A stretch of 64,000 bases of DNA, from assembly GCA_002483265.1 (NCBI GenBank), contig DLHO01000018.1:124239-188238 (forward strand), written 5' to 3'. Below are positions 17,229 to 25,036 of the stretch, piece after piece; within the stretch, counting starts at the first letter, position 1; each line of letters begins with the position of its first letter. The notes beneath the pieces were generated by a model that had not been told where the DNA came from, did not search any database, and worked only from the letters and a program-made list of their open reading frames with translations. The translations under genes and the position numbers were made by a program. The DNA is from Flavobacteriales bacterium UBA7666. Its GTDB lineage: Bacteria; Bacteroidota; Bacteroidia; Flavobacteriales_D; Crocinitomicaceae.

Positions 17229-17750
17229 TTGGAAACAGTTATATTGGTTAATGAACAGGATGAAGTAATTGGTTCCATGGAAAAAATGGAGGCTCATCAA
17301 AAAGGCATATTACATCGTGCGTTCTCTGTTCTCATTCATCAAAACGGAAAGATTTTACTTCAGCAAAGAAGTTTAAACAAGTATCATTCCAGCGGATTAT
17401 GGACCAATACCTGTTGTTCTCACCCTAGATTAGATGAATCGCTCGCAAACGCAGGTAGTCGCAGATTGAAAGAAGAAATGGGAATTGACTGTCCGGTAAA
17501 ACCCTATTTTCATTTTATTTACACCGCAAAACTTGACGGCGGTTTGATTGAAAATGAACTGGATTATGTTTTGTTTGGTACCTATGAAGGTGAAATTCAC
17601 CCAAATCCGAATGAAGTAATGGATTACAAGTGGATGGATTGGAACGAATTCGTGGAAGATATTACACTCAATCCTTCACGTTATACTGCCTGGCTTCAAA
17701 TTCTAGTTACTGATTATAAACAAAACATAGAAGAAATAATTTTCTCATGA
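17229..17750 (+). CDS. idi: Isopentenyl-diphosphate delta-isomerase, type 1
   Basis: 173 residues of Nudix-like IDI-1. It interconverts IPP and DMAPP to feed prenyl synthesis. Motifs: HRAFSVLIHQNG, the active-site cysteine block TNTCCSHPR, and RRLKEEMGIDC for metal/diphosphate binding. The start appears to be TTG at 17229: the frame has no ATG upstream before the crtB stop (17223-17225), and the next ATG is about 16 codons in, which would cut off the conserved ETVILVNEQDEVIG strand. Three bases separate it from crtB. It overlaps the next gene by four bases (ATGA). Confidence 0.93.
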   Translation: METVILVNEQDEVIGSMEKMEAHQKGILHRAFSVLIHQNGKILLQQRSLNKYHSSGLWTNTCCSHPRLDESLANAGSRRLKEEMGIDCPVKPYFHFIYTAKLDGGLIENELDYVLFGTYEGEIHPNPNEVMDYKWMDWNEFVEDITLNPSRYTAWLQILVTDYKQNIEEIIFS

Positions 17751-18151
17751 AGATCTTTCGTGTCGAACAGTTCAACGCAGCGCATCGTTTGTTTAACCCC
17801 AAATGGGACGATGAAACGAACAACCGTATTTTCGGGAAATGCAACAATCCCAATTTTCATGGACATAATTACAAACTGGAAGTTGAACTAGATGGTCCGA
17901 TCAATCCCGAAACCGGTTATGTTATGGATATGAAAAAACTCTCAGACATTATGAAACTGGAAATTCTGGAGCGTTTTGATCACCGGAATTTGAATTTAGA
18001 CTGTCCGGAATTCACCGATTTAATCCCTTCTGCAGAAAATATTGCATTGGTTTGCTGGAATATTCTCCGGGATAAACTTCCTGCCGAATTAAAATTAAAA
18101 GTTCGTTTGTGGGAAACTCCCAAAAACGGTGTTGAATACGATGGAAACTAA
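17747..18151 (+). CDS. 6-pyruvoyl-tetrahydropterin synthase family protein
   Basis: 134 residues. Zn ligands His13 (NAAHRL) and His38/His40 (FHGHNY), and the catalytic Cys32 in FGKCNNPNFHGHNY. The CNNPNxHGHNY block, GYVMDM, DHRNLN and the Glu of RLWETP resemble animal-type PTPS of tetrahydrobiopterin synthesis more than QueD, whose cysteine motif is CxxxHGH. Product could be a tetrahydropterin or carboxytetrahydropterin; the sequence alone cannot decide. Its ATGA overlap with idi and its place between carotenoid genes and a photolyase suggest co-expression, perhaps to supply a pterin. A GTP cyclohydrolase gene is not in the window. Confidence 0.88.
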   Translation: MKIFRVEQFNAAHRLFNPKWDDETNNRIFGKCNNPNFHGHNYKLEVELDGPINPETGYVMDMKKLSDIMKLEILERFDHRNLNLDCPEFTDLIPSAENIALVCWNILRDKLPAELKLKVRLWETPKNGVEYDGN

Positions 18152-18188
18152 AAGTTTAAATCATAGGAGTAGGTTCTTGAATCTTTTC

Positions 18189-18196
18189 TATTTTTG
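18189..18196 (+). promoter_or_regulatory. -7 promoter element before the small membrane gene
   Basis: TATTTTTG matches TAnnTTTG and lies 18 bases before the ATG at 18215. It suggests an internal promoter in the crt-phr cluster. Confidence 0.45.
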
Positions 18197-18214
18197 CCAG
18201 ACACAAAATTAATC

Positions 18215-18535
18215 ATGAGAGCTCTTTCAGCAATAGGTTTTGTAATCAGTATCATAGGCTTGCTTTTGGTTTGCTACAACCAATTTGCGATCATTCCGTT
18301 TTTGACAGATTTGAACAGCAATGCAGACATCAAAGACAATGAATTTACGCAGGCATTGAGATTCAATTACGAGAATCAATTATTTTTCTTGAGTATGCTA
18401 AGCATCATTGTTGGTGTTTTCTCTGTTCTGTTTTGCTCCATCGTTTACCTCAAAAAACGCACGCGAATGACCTTAATCGGAACGATTGTAGGCGTTTTTG
18501 TTGCCGTAATGGGAATCATTCATTCTTGGTATTAA
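18215..18535 (+). CDS. Small membrane protein, function unknown
   Basis: 106 residues from the ATG at 18215, preceded by a good -7 element. Three predicted transmembrane helices (about 5-27, 56-78 and 86-104), with an acidic extracytoplasmic loop (LNSNADIKDNEF). It has no PxEE motif of heterodimeric lycopene cyclases, so it is not called one. Its location between the PTPS and photolyase genes is the only clue to function. Confidence 0.75.
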   Translation: MRALSAIGFVISIIGLLLVCYNQFAIIPFLTDLNSNADIKDNEFTQALRFNYENQLFFLSMLSIIVGVFSVLFCSIVYLKKRTRMTLIGTIVGVFVAVMGIIHSWY

Positions 18536-18543
18536 ATATAATT

Positions 18544-18581
18544 AGTGCGTAGGGGCGAAAAATTTTTCGCCCCTACGCACT
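18544..18581. repeat. Perfect 19-bp palindrome (TAGGGGCGAAAAA core)
   Basis: Bases 18544-18562 are the exact reverse complement of 18563-18581. The half-site includes GTGCGTAGGGGCGAAAAA. It ends 10 bases before the photolyase ATG, between two co-directional genes. No T-run follows. It has the same design as the palindromes at 13097 and 30801. Confidence 0.85.
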
Positions 18582-18591
18582 TGAACAAATT

Positions 18592-19896
18592 ATGGAAAAT
18601 CTAACTTTTTTCTGGCACAGAAGAGATTTACGGATTTCAGATAATGCAGGACTTTTCAAAGCTTTAAAGCAGGGTAAAAAGGTTCAGCCCATTTTTATAT
18701 TTGATACTCAAATCCTGACTCAGCTTCCTGAGAACGATCAACGCGTTTTATTCATTTATCAAACGATCCGGGAACTAAGCGCTGCTTACAAAAAGCTTGG
18801 ATCTAATTTATGGGTATTCCATGGAAATCCTACTCAGCTTATTCCTGAATTAGTCCAACAACATTCCGTTCAAAAAGTCTTTTGCAACAGAGATTATGAG
18901 CCGGACGCCATTAAACGTGACAAATTCATTCACGAAGAGCTTCAAAAGCTGAATTGCAGTTTTTCAGGTTCGAAAGATCAGGTCATTTTTGAAAAAGATG
19001 AGGTGGTAAAACCGGATGGAAACCCCTATCACGTTTTCACACCCTACATGAGACGCTGGAAAGAAAATTTAACTGATTTTCATTTAAAAGCCTATCCGGT
19101 CGAAAAATATGTTTCCAATCTGAATCCCGGAAGCGAACTTCCGTTTCCAACTCTTGCAGAATTAGGTTTCAGCGATATCCAAACACAGGATTTTCCTTCT
19201 ATAATCATTCCCACAAAAGTCATTCAAAACTACCACAACACAAGAGATATTCCATCCATTGAAGGCACTTCCCGCTTAAGCCTCCATTTACGTTTTGGAA
19301 CTTTATCTATTCGTGAATTAGCCAAACAAGCCAGTGAAACCAATGAGAAGTATTTCAATGAATTAATCTGGAGAGATTTCTATCAAATGATCTTGTATTG
19401 GTACCCTAAGAGCATCGATCATGCTTTCAGATCAGAATACGATCGGATTGAATGGGAATTTGATGAAACCCAATTTCAAGCTTGGTGCGAGGGCAAAACA
19501 GGCTATCCATTGGTTGATGCCGGAATGCGTGAACTGAATAAAACCGGACACATGCACAATCGAATCCGCATGGTTGTAGCGAGTTTTTTATGCAAACATT
19601 TGTTACACGATTGGCGTTTGGGCGAGCGGTATTTTGCGGAGAAACTAATGGATTTTGAATTGGCTAGTAATGTTGGTGGCTGGCAATGGGCTTCAGGTTC
19701 CGGCGTTGATGCTGCTCCTTACTTCCGAATTTTTAATCCAACCAGTCAGCAGGAAAAATTCGATTCAAAATTTGAATACATCAAAAAATGGGTTCCTGAA
19801 TTTGGAACAGCTGATTATCCCAAACCTATCGTAGACCACAAATGGGCACGCGAACGGGTATTGGAACGCTATAAAACAGCTTTGAATTCGAAATAA
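18592..19896 (+). CDS. phrB: Deoxyribodipyrimidine photo-lyase (CPD class I)
   Basis: 434 residues. Light-driven repair of cyclobutane pyrimidine dimers using FADH-. N-terminal antenna domain: FFWHRRDLRISDNAGL and VQPIFIFDTQIL. C-terminal FAD domain: TSRLSLHLRFGTLSIRE, LIWRDFYQMILY, GYPLVDAGMREL, TGHMHNRIRMVVASFL and the WQWASGSGVDAAPYFRIFNP block, which hold the FAD and Trp-triad residues. Complete relative to E. coli PhrB (~470). Photolyases are common targets of CarH/LitR regulators. Its stop abuts the stop of the opposite gene with no gap. Confidence 0.95.
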   Translation: MENLTFFWHRRDLRISDNAGLFKALKQGKKVQPIFIFDTQILTQLPENDQRVLFIYQTIRELSAAYKKLGSNLWVFHGNPTQLIPELVQQHSVQKVFCNRDYEPDAIKRDKFIHEELQKLNCSFSGSKDQVIFEKDEVVKPDGNPYHVFTPYMRRWKENLTDFHLKAYPVEKYVSNLNPGSELPFPTLAELGFSDIQTQDFPSIIIPTKVIQNYHNTRDIPSIEGTSRLSLHLRFGTLSIRELAKQASETNEKYFNELIWRDFYQMILYWYPKSIDHAFRSEYDRIEWEFDETQFQAWCEGKTGYPLVDAGMRELNKTGHMHNRIRMVVASFLCKHLLHDWRLGERYFAEKLMDFELASNVGGWQWASGSGVDAAPYFRIFNPTSQQEKFDSKFEYIKKWVPEFGTADYPKPIVDHKWARERVLERYKTALNSK

Positions 19897-20529
19897 CTAC
19901 TCCCTTCTCAGCTCACCTGATCTCCATTTTTGCAGGAAGGTTGCCCAGGCAAATGGATTCAGTAAGTTATTTACAGGAGATTGGCCCATCGTATATAAAC
20001 GCGTGTTATTTTGGTTCACCACATTCCCAAATGACAGGGATGCATCACTCGGAACCAAGGAAGCAATATTCGCCAAAGATTGACCTGACAATTGTTTTTG
20101 CGCTCTTAACATGGCGTCTTCGTATGGATTCATTTCTACAAATGCCTGAGCAAATGCTTCTTTTGAAGGCCAGGGATAAATGACAACCTCACTTAATTGA
20201 ATCGTATCAACGGTCATCATATGAATAATCGAATAACGGTTCTCACTTAAGGTATCCGGAACAATGTAAGAAGAGGGTTTATGTCCGTAATATCGGAACA
20301 TAATCGTGTCTCCCGGTTGAACAACCATCGAAAAGAAACCGTAGATATCGGCTATGGTTCCTCTTCGAACCGTTTTGTTATAAACAGCGGCATATGGCAT
20401 CTCTTGCAAACTATCCGAAGAAACGACCACACCCGACAATTGAACCAATTTCCCAGTATTCTGAGAATTTACATTCAAAGAAACAGCTAGCACTATTCCT
20501 ATAAGTCCGTATTTCAACCAATTATTCAT
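19897..20529 (-). CDS. Exported protein with carboxypeptidase-regulatory-like domain
   Basis: 210 residues with a signal peptide (MNNWLKYGLIGIVLAVSLNV, cleavage near NSQ). Residues ~30-120 look like a CarbopepD_reg-like beta-sandwich: LSGVVVSSDSLQEMPYAAVY, GTIADIYGFFSM and GDTIMFRYYGHK. This domain also begins many TonB-dependent receptors, but no receptor barrel follows. The C-terminal part is Asn/Gln-rich with no known domain. The frame ends at 19897, directly next to the photolyase stop at 19896. Confidence 0.8.
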   Translation of the reverse strand: MNNWLKYGLIGIVLAVSLNVNSQNTGKLVQLSGVVVSSDSLQEMPYAAVYNKTVRRGTIADIYGFFSMVVQPGDTIMFRYYGHKPSSYIVPDTLSENRYSIIHMMTVDTIQLSEVVIYPWPSKEAFAQAFVEMNPYEDAMLRAQKQLSGQSLANIASLVPSDASLSFGNVVNQNNTRLYTMGQSPVNNLLNPFAWATFLQKWRSGELRRE

Positions 20530-20635
20530 ACTACAAGAGTACGGAATTTTCGATAATTCAAAAAAGCTTTCTACTCGTTTAACATTAATTATCAGGAAAA
20601 AGTCAAAAACTTAATAGAAACTTTAACTAAACCGA

Positions 20636-20665
20636 TTTGTTTGTGGATGAAAATAATTACTTTTG
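20636..20665 (+). promoter_or_regulatory. Promoter of guaB
   Basis: -33 element TTTG at 20636-20639, an 18-base spacer, and -7 element TACTTTTG at 20658-20665. This is the best full match to the Bacteroidetes consensus (TTTG, 17-20 bases, TAnnTTTG) in the window. The guaB ATG is at 20696. Confidence 0.65.
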
Positions 20666-20695
20666 CGAGAATTTATTTCAAAAATAGGTTCACAC

Positions 20696-22168
20696 ATGGC
20701 ACTGTCCAATCTTAATTCAGTTAGAGAAGGTCTCACATACGACGATGTACTCTTAGTCCCAGCATTTTCCCAAGTTCTACCTCGCGACGTTCAATTAAAA
20801 AGTAAAATTACACGTAACATTGAGGTCAACACTCCGATCGTTTCCGCTGCAATGGATACGGTAACCGAGGCAAGTTTAGCAATTGCTCTTGCACAGCATG
20901 GAGGAATTGGAGTAATTCACAAAAACATGACCATTGCCGATCAGGCATTACAAGTAAGAAAAGTAAAACGTTCTGAAAGTGGAATGATTCTGGATCCGGT
21001 TACTCTTTCCGAGCACGCAGTGGTAAGTGACGCTCTAAATTTAATGGCAGAATTCAAAATTGGAGGTATTCCGGTTATTGATGAAAACAGAAAATTAAAA
21101 GGAATTATTACCAATCGTGATTTGCGTTTTGAAAAGAACCACGCAAGACCAGTTCGCGAAATTATGACTGTGGAAAACTTGATCACCACAAAAGATGGAA
21201 CAAGTCTTTCCGAAGCCGAAGAAATATTACAAGAAAAGAAAATTGAAAAATTACCTGTTGTTGATGCAAGCAATACCCTAATCGGATTGATCACCTACAG
21301 AGACATCATTAAAGTAAAAACGCACCCGAATTCATGTAAAGACCAATATGGAAGATTACGTGTTGCGGCAGCCGTTGGAGTTACTCACGACACAATCGAA
21401 CGTGTACAAGCTTTGGTTGAAGCCGGAGTTGATGCAATCGTTATTGATACAGCTCACGGACATACAGAAGGCGTTGTTGTCAAACTAAAAGAAGTAAAAG
21501 CACAATTCCCGAAACTGGATGTAATTGTAGGAAATATTGCCACTGCTGCTGCTGCGAAATATCTGGTAGAAGCTGGTGCTGATGCAGTAAAAGTTGGAAT
21601 TGGTCCCGGATCAATTTGTACCACTCGCATCATTGCAGGAGTTGGAGTTCCTCAGTTGACAGCAGTCAATGACGTTGCTTTAGCACTAGAAGGAACCGGA
21701 GTTCCCGTTATTGCTGACGGAGGAATTCGCTATACAGGAGATATTGTAAAAGCAATTGCTGCCGGAGCAGATGTCGTAATGATCGGTTCCATGTTTGCGG
21801 GAGTTGAAGAATCTCCGGGTGAAACCATCATTTATGAAGGAAGAAAATTCAAATCTTACCGTGGAATGGGATCTTTGGAAGCCATGCAAAAAGGTTCAAA
21901 AGATCGTTACTTCCAGGATGCAGAAGACGATATCAAAAAATTGGTTCCGGAAGGAATTTCTGGTCGTGTCCCATACAAAGGAAACTTGTTCGAAGTGGTT
22001 TATCAGATCGTTGGTGGTTTGAGAGCCGGAATGGGTTATTGTGGAGCAGGTTCTATTGATAAATTGAAAGGTGCAGAATTCGTACGTATTACTTCTGCAG
22101 GAATGCGCGAGTCGCACCCTCACGATGTAACGATTACGAGAGAAGCTCCAAATTATAGCTTAAAATAA
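20696..22168 (+). CDS. guaB: IMP dehydrogenase
   Basis: 490 residues from ATG 20696. A longer frame from a TTG at 20663 would start inside the promoter. It oxidises IMP to XMP with NAD, the rate-limiting step to guanine nucleotides. N-terminus LTYDDVLLVPAFSQVLPRDV is typical. A CBS pair (~95-205, EIMTVENLITTKDG) may bind purine nucleotides. The catalytic-loop cysteine is in GPGSICTTRIIAGVGVPQ, with the flap YRGMGSLEAM. The gene ends at a hairpin that overlaps the next promoter. Confidence 0.97.
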   Translation: MALSNLNSVREGLTYDDVLLVPAFSQVLPRDVQLKSKITRNIEVNTPIVSAAMDTVTEASLAIALAQHGGIGVIHKNMTIADQALQVRKVKRSESGMILDPVTLSEHAVVSDALNLMAEFKIGGIPVIDENRKLKGIITNRDLRFEKNHARPVREIMTVENLITTKDGTSLSEAEEILQEKKIEKLPVVDASNTLIGLITYRDIIKVKTHPNSCKDQYGRLRVAAAVGVTHDTIERVQALVEAGVDAIVIDTAHGHTEGVVVKLKEVKAQFPKLDVIVGNIATAAAAKYLVEAGADAVKVGIGPGSICTTRIIAGVGVPQLTAVNDVALALEGTGVPVIADGGIRYTGDIVKAIAAGADVVMIGSMFAGVEESPGETIIYEGRKFKSYRGMGSLEAMQKGSKDRYFQDAEDDIKKLVPEGISGRVPYKGNLFEVVYQIVGGLRAGMGYCGAGSIDKLKGAEFVRITSAGMRESHPHDVTITREAPNYSLK

Positions 22169-22174
22169 TTTCAG

Positions 22175-22210
22175 AAGCGGGTTAATTATTAATTAATCCG
22201 CTTATTTTTG
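22175..22210 (+). terminator. guaB terminator overlapping the next gene's promoter
   Basis: AAGCGGGTTAAT (from 22175) pairs with ATTAATCCGCTT (to 22203) with one G-T pair, followed by A and five T. The same T-run is part of TATTTTTG (22203-22210), a -7 element for the gene at 22235. Confidence 0.65.
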
Positions 22211-22234
22211 ACACCAAAATCAACCTTTACCTGA

Positions 22235-24214
22235 ATGTTACTACGTATTATTCTTCTTACAATTGCTTTTTCGCTTCATAGCTCCTATTATTCCCAAGTT
22301 GATTATGAAGCTCACGTACCGCTTAAATCCTCGGGAGAAATCCCTTCCTCACTGCGGGAAAGCTGTAAGTTCATGCTGTTTGACAATACACAGACTCCCT
22401 ATTTATCTATCGGAAAAACCACAGACTCCGAAATTCAATCAGTCTACAAAAACTTAGCGAGTACAGGGAAATTACTTTTTGGTGATATTACCCACACATC
22501 TTGCAAAGAAATTCTAGACCGCTTAGTTAAGGCTGATCAGGAAATCACTCAGCCCTTAGAAATCTATGCATTCAAAAGCAGCACACCCTGTATTTTAAAT
22601 GATGGAAAATCCACGATTTACGTTTCTACAGCATTAATTGCACACACAACCAAATCAGAGCAGCTTCATTTCCTGATTGCGACTCAATTATTTCACATAA
22701 AGAACAAATCGCAACCGGAATTCATGAAATTGAATCGGACATCTGATTATACCGATCGTTTGAAAATTCTGGGGACTTACGCTGCAGACCTTCAAACCAA
22801 GGCAGATCTCTATGCGTTGAGGAGTATCACCAAACTGCAAATGAACACCCAATTCGCAATAGAAGGGTTGGATATTTTAGCAGCCGGAGATACAGTCATT
22901 GAAGAACTTCCCGTTCCCGAAAATTATTTCAGTTCCCAATTGTTTCACTTCCCCCAGGCTTTCTTTGACAATTCAGCATACCGTTTTGAAAAAATCATTC
23001 CTGCAAGTGACCAAATTGCCATTCGGGAACGAAAAAAAATGCTCCAGAAAAATGAATTGATGCAAAGCTCCTTCGATTTATCGACCGACCTTAAAAACAA
23101 CTTCACCTTCTTTCAACAGATCTGTGTCTTACAATACATTGAAGATCTAATCATAGAAAATGATCCTGAAAAAGCACTCTATCATATCATGTTGATGGAA
23201 AGTAAATTACCTTCCATGGATTATTTGAAGCGGATGAAAGTAAACGCATGGGTGGCTTTCATTCAAAAATCACTTTACCCAATTTTAGGAAAAACCACTC
23301 AAAAGCGCATTATTCAAAATGCTCAGAGCGGAAATTTTTACATTGCACTCAGAAGGTTAAACATACACGCAACGGAAGCCTTAGCATTGCGAATTGCTAC
23401 AGACCTGACCAAAGAAAGTAACGATAAAGAACTTGTGATGCTTCGAAACTACTTGATCGATTTTATTCGCGAAAACGGATCTTTACCTGTCACTTCTTTC
23501 AAAACTTCCACTTTTGAAGAAGCAGCTCAAAACAAATCAGAAGCAACGGTTTCCTTCTATCTCTATGGTCTAAGTGATTTAATGAAAGATCCCGAATTCA
23601 TTCAACAGATTACGAATAGCCCGTCACCAGTTCAGCAAAAGATAACTTATCATTCATTACTGGCGGTGAATCCTGTTGCTTATTCGTTCCATAAAACGCA
23701 TTTCAAAGATGATAAGACCTCGATAAAAACAGGAACGCTTAAAAAAAGCATTGAACAAACAGGAAACAACGAGAATTTGCAAATCCATTTTTTGAACGCT
23801 GATACAAGCTCCATGTCGAAATGGATTGATCTGTACAATCTCAGATCAAGTTACAACGCACTGAATCTGCAATTGTATAACCAAACGCAATTCAAGACTT
23901 CTGTTTTTCCTGTGAATTTTCACCGGATTAATGAACTAAGCTCTCACCAACAATCAGACCTTATTGGGGTATTCCATTTTGAAAATCAATACAACATCAA
24001 TCCGAAAGGCTATCATTTCACAGGATTATTAGTGGCTCCGCTTCCTTTTATGCTAGCCGACCTTTTTCTTGGTGGAAATCACTGTCAATACATTTCCTTT
24101 ATAATTGATTCCAAAACGGGAAAATTAATCCATTTCGAAAACTCGAAATACCGAGATCCTTTGACGAAACCATTCATCCAAAACAAAATACAATCATCCT
24201 TTAATAACTTCTAA
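22235..24214 (+). CDS. Exported M48-like protein with lost zinc ligands
   Basis: 659 residues, signal peptide at 1-20. Residues ~108-225 follow the M48 metalloprotease pattern: LNDGKSTIYVSTALI (as NDG..YVSTGLL), then IATQLFHI where active enzymes have LAHELAHI, then QTKADLYALRSI where they have ExEADxxGL. Thus the HExxH motif is reduced to T150-Q-x-x-H154 and the third-ligand Glu is missing. The ~430-residue C-terminal part is helical repeats (TPR-like) and then unknown. It should be catalytically dead (inference) and may act as a chaperone or scaffold. It probably shares a transcript with the barrel gene 12 bases downstream. Confidence 0.78.
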   Translation: MLLRIILLTIAFSLHSSYYSQVDYEAHVPLKSSGEIPSSLRESCKFMLFDNTQTPYLSIGKTTDSEIQSVYKNLASTGKLLFGDITHTSCKEILDRLVKADQEITQPLEIYAFKSSTPCILNDGKSTIYVSTALIAHTTKSEQLHFLIATQLFHIKNKSQPEFMKLNRTSDYTDRLKILGTYAADLQTKADLYALRSITKLQMNTQFAIEGLDILAAGDTVIEELPVPENYFSSQLFHFPQAFFDNSAYRFEKIIPASDQIAIRERKKMLQKNELMQSSFDLSTDLKNNFTFFQQICVLQYIEDLIIENDPEKALYHIMLMESKLPSMDYLKRMKVNAWVAFIQKSLYPILGKTTQKRIIQNAQSGNFYIALRRLNIHATEALALRIATDLTKESNDKELVMLRNYLIDFIRENGSLPVTSFKTSTFEEAAQNKSEATVSFYLYGLSDLMKDPEFIQQITNSPSPVQQKITYHSLLAVNPVAYSFHKTHFKDDKTSIKTGTLKKSIEQTGNNENLQIHFLNADTSSMSKWIDLYNLRSSYNALNLQLYNQTQFKTSVFPVNFHRINELSSHQQSDLIGVFHFENQYNINPKGYHFTGLLVAPLPFMLADLFLGGNHCQYISFIIDSKTGKLIHFENSKYRDPLTKPFIQNKIQSSFNNF

Positions 24215-24226
24215 TTCCTAATCCAT

Positions 24227-25033
24227 ATGAGAACTTTCATTGTATTTCTTTTTCTTTTATGCTATTCCGGTTTTGGATTTTCACAGGAGGGATATTTATC
24301 TAAACGCAATGTTCTTACTGCTGAGTTTTTTGCAAATTCACCTCTGATCCTGAATAGTAAGAACCCACATTATGTCCTGAAAAACGGAAAAATGGCAGAA
24401 CGTAAAGAACTTCTTAACTATGGCTATGGATTGTATTATATCCGGCAGATTAAAAATAAATTAGGCCTTGGACTCGAACTAAACGTAAAAAATGTTTCTA
24501 TTGACGGACCAGGCTATATTATTCTGTCCAATATATCTGATCAACTTGAATCAATTGATACCGTTTGGCTTAAAGCAAACCCATTTAGTGTGAATGTTTA
24601 TTCAGGTATGATGCGGTTTGAATTTTATAATAAACTGGGAAATGGTCCTATTGGACTTGTGCATACCCTGGGAATTGGAATGGCTCTTTCGAAAAGTGTT
24701 CAAAAGGGATATGATTACAGTTTAAATGAATTCGGGAATGCTGAAGGAGATCAACGATGGTCGAAGCCGGATAAATTTTTCCTGATGAAAGGAACTCCGT
24801 CAATCAAATCGGTCGCCCTTCAATACGGGATTCAGATACGTTATCCAATCAGCAGACAATTTTCAGTCAACTTCGGTTTAAAATCATTATTCAATATCAC
24901 ACTTCCCATGAATAAAGAAAAGTTAGCATCCATGACCAATTCCCCCTATCTGATGGATGATTTATATTACAAACTCCGAAGAGAAAATATTTTTTCCTTG
25001 AACCTGAATGCCGGGATCAGCTATCATTTCTAA
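24227..25033 (+). CDS. Outer-membrane beta-barrel protein, unknown function
   Basis: 268 residues. Signal peptide MRTFIVFLFLLCYSGFGFSQ. The mature part alternates hydrophobic and polar residues with Gly/aromatic turns (GYGLYYIRQIKNKLGLGLEL, and FSVNFGLKSLFNITLPM) and ends in NAGISYHF, a terminal aromatic typical of barrels recognised by BAM. No named family recognised. Twelve bases after the M48-like gene. Confidence 0.75.
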   Translation: MRTFIVFLFLLCYSGFGFSQEGYLSKRNVLTAEFFANSPLILNSKNPHYVLKNGKMAERKELLNYGYGLYYIRQIKNKLGLGLELNVKNVSIDGPGYIILSNISDQLESIDTVWLKANPFSVNVYSGMMRFEFYNKLGNGPIGLVHTLGIGMALSKSVQKGYDYSLNEFGNAEGDQRWSKPDKFFLMKGTPSIKSVALQYGIQIRYPISRQFSVNFGLKSLFNITLPMNKEKLASMTNSPYLMDDLYYKLRRENIFSLNLNAGISYHF

Positions 25034-25036
25034 TTT

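Noticed and set aside
18215..18535. Small three-helix protein as a lycopene cyclase subunit (CrtYc/CrtYd)
   Set aside because: Size and position are suggestive, but the conserved PxE(E/D) motif and other cyclase residues are absent.
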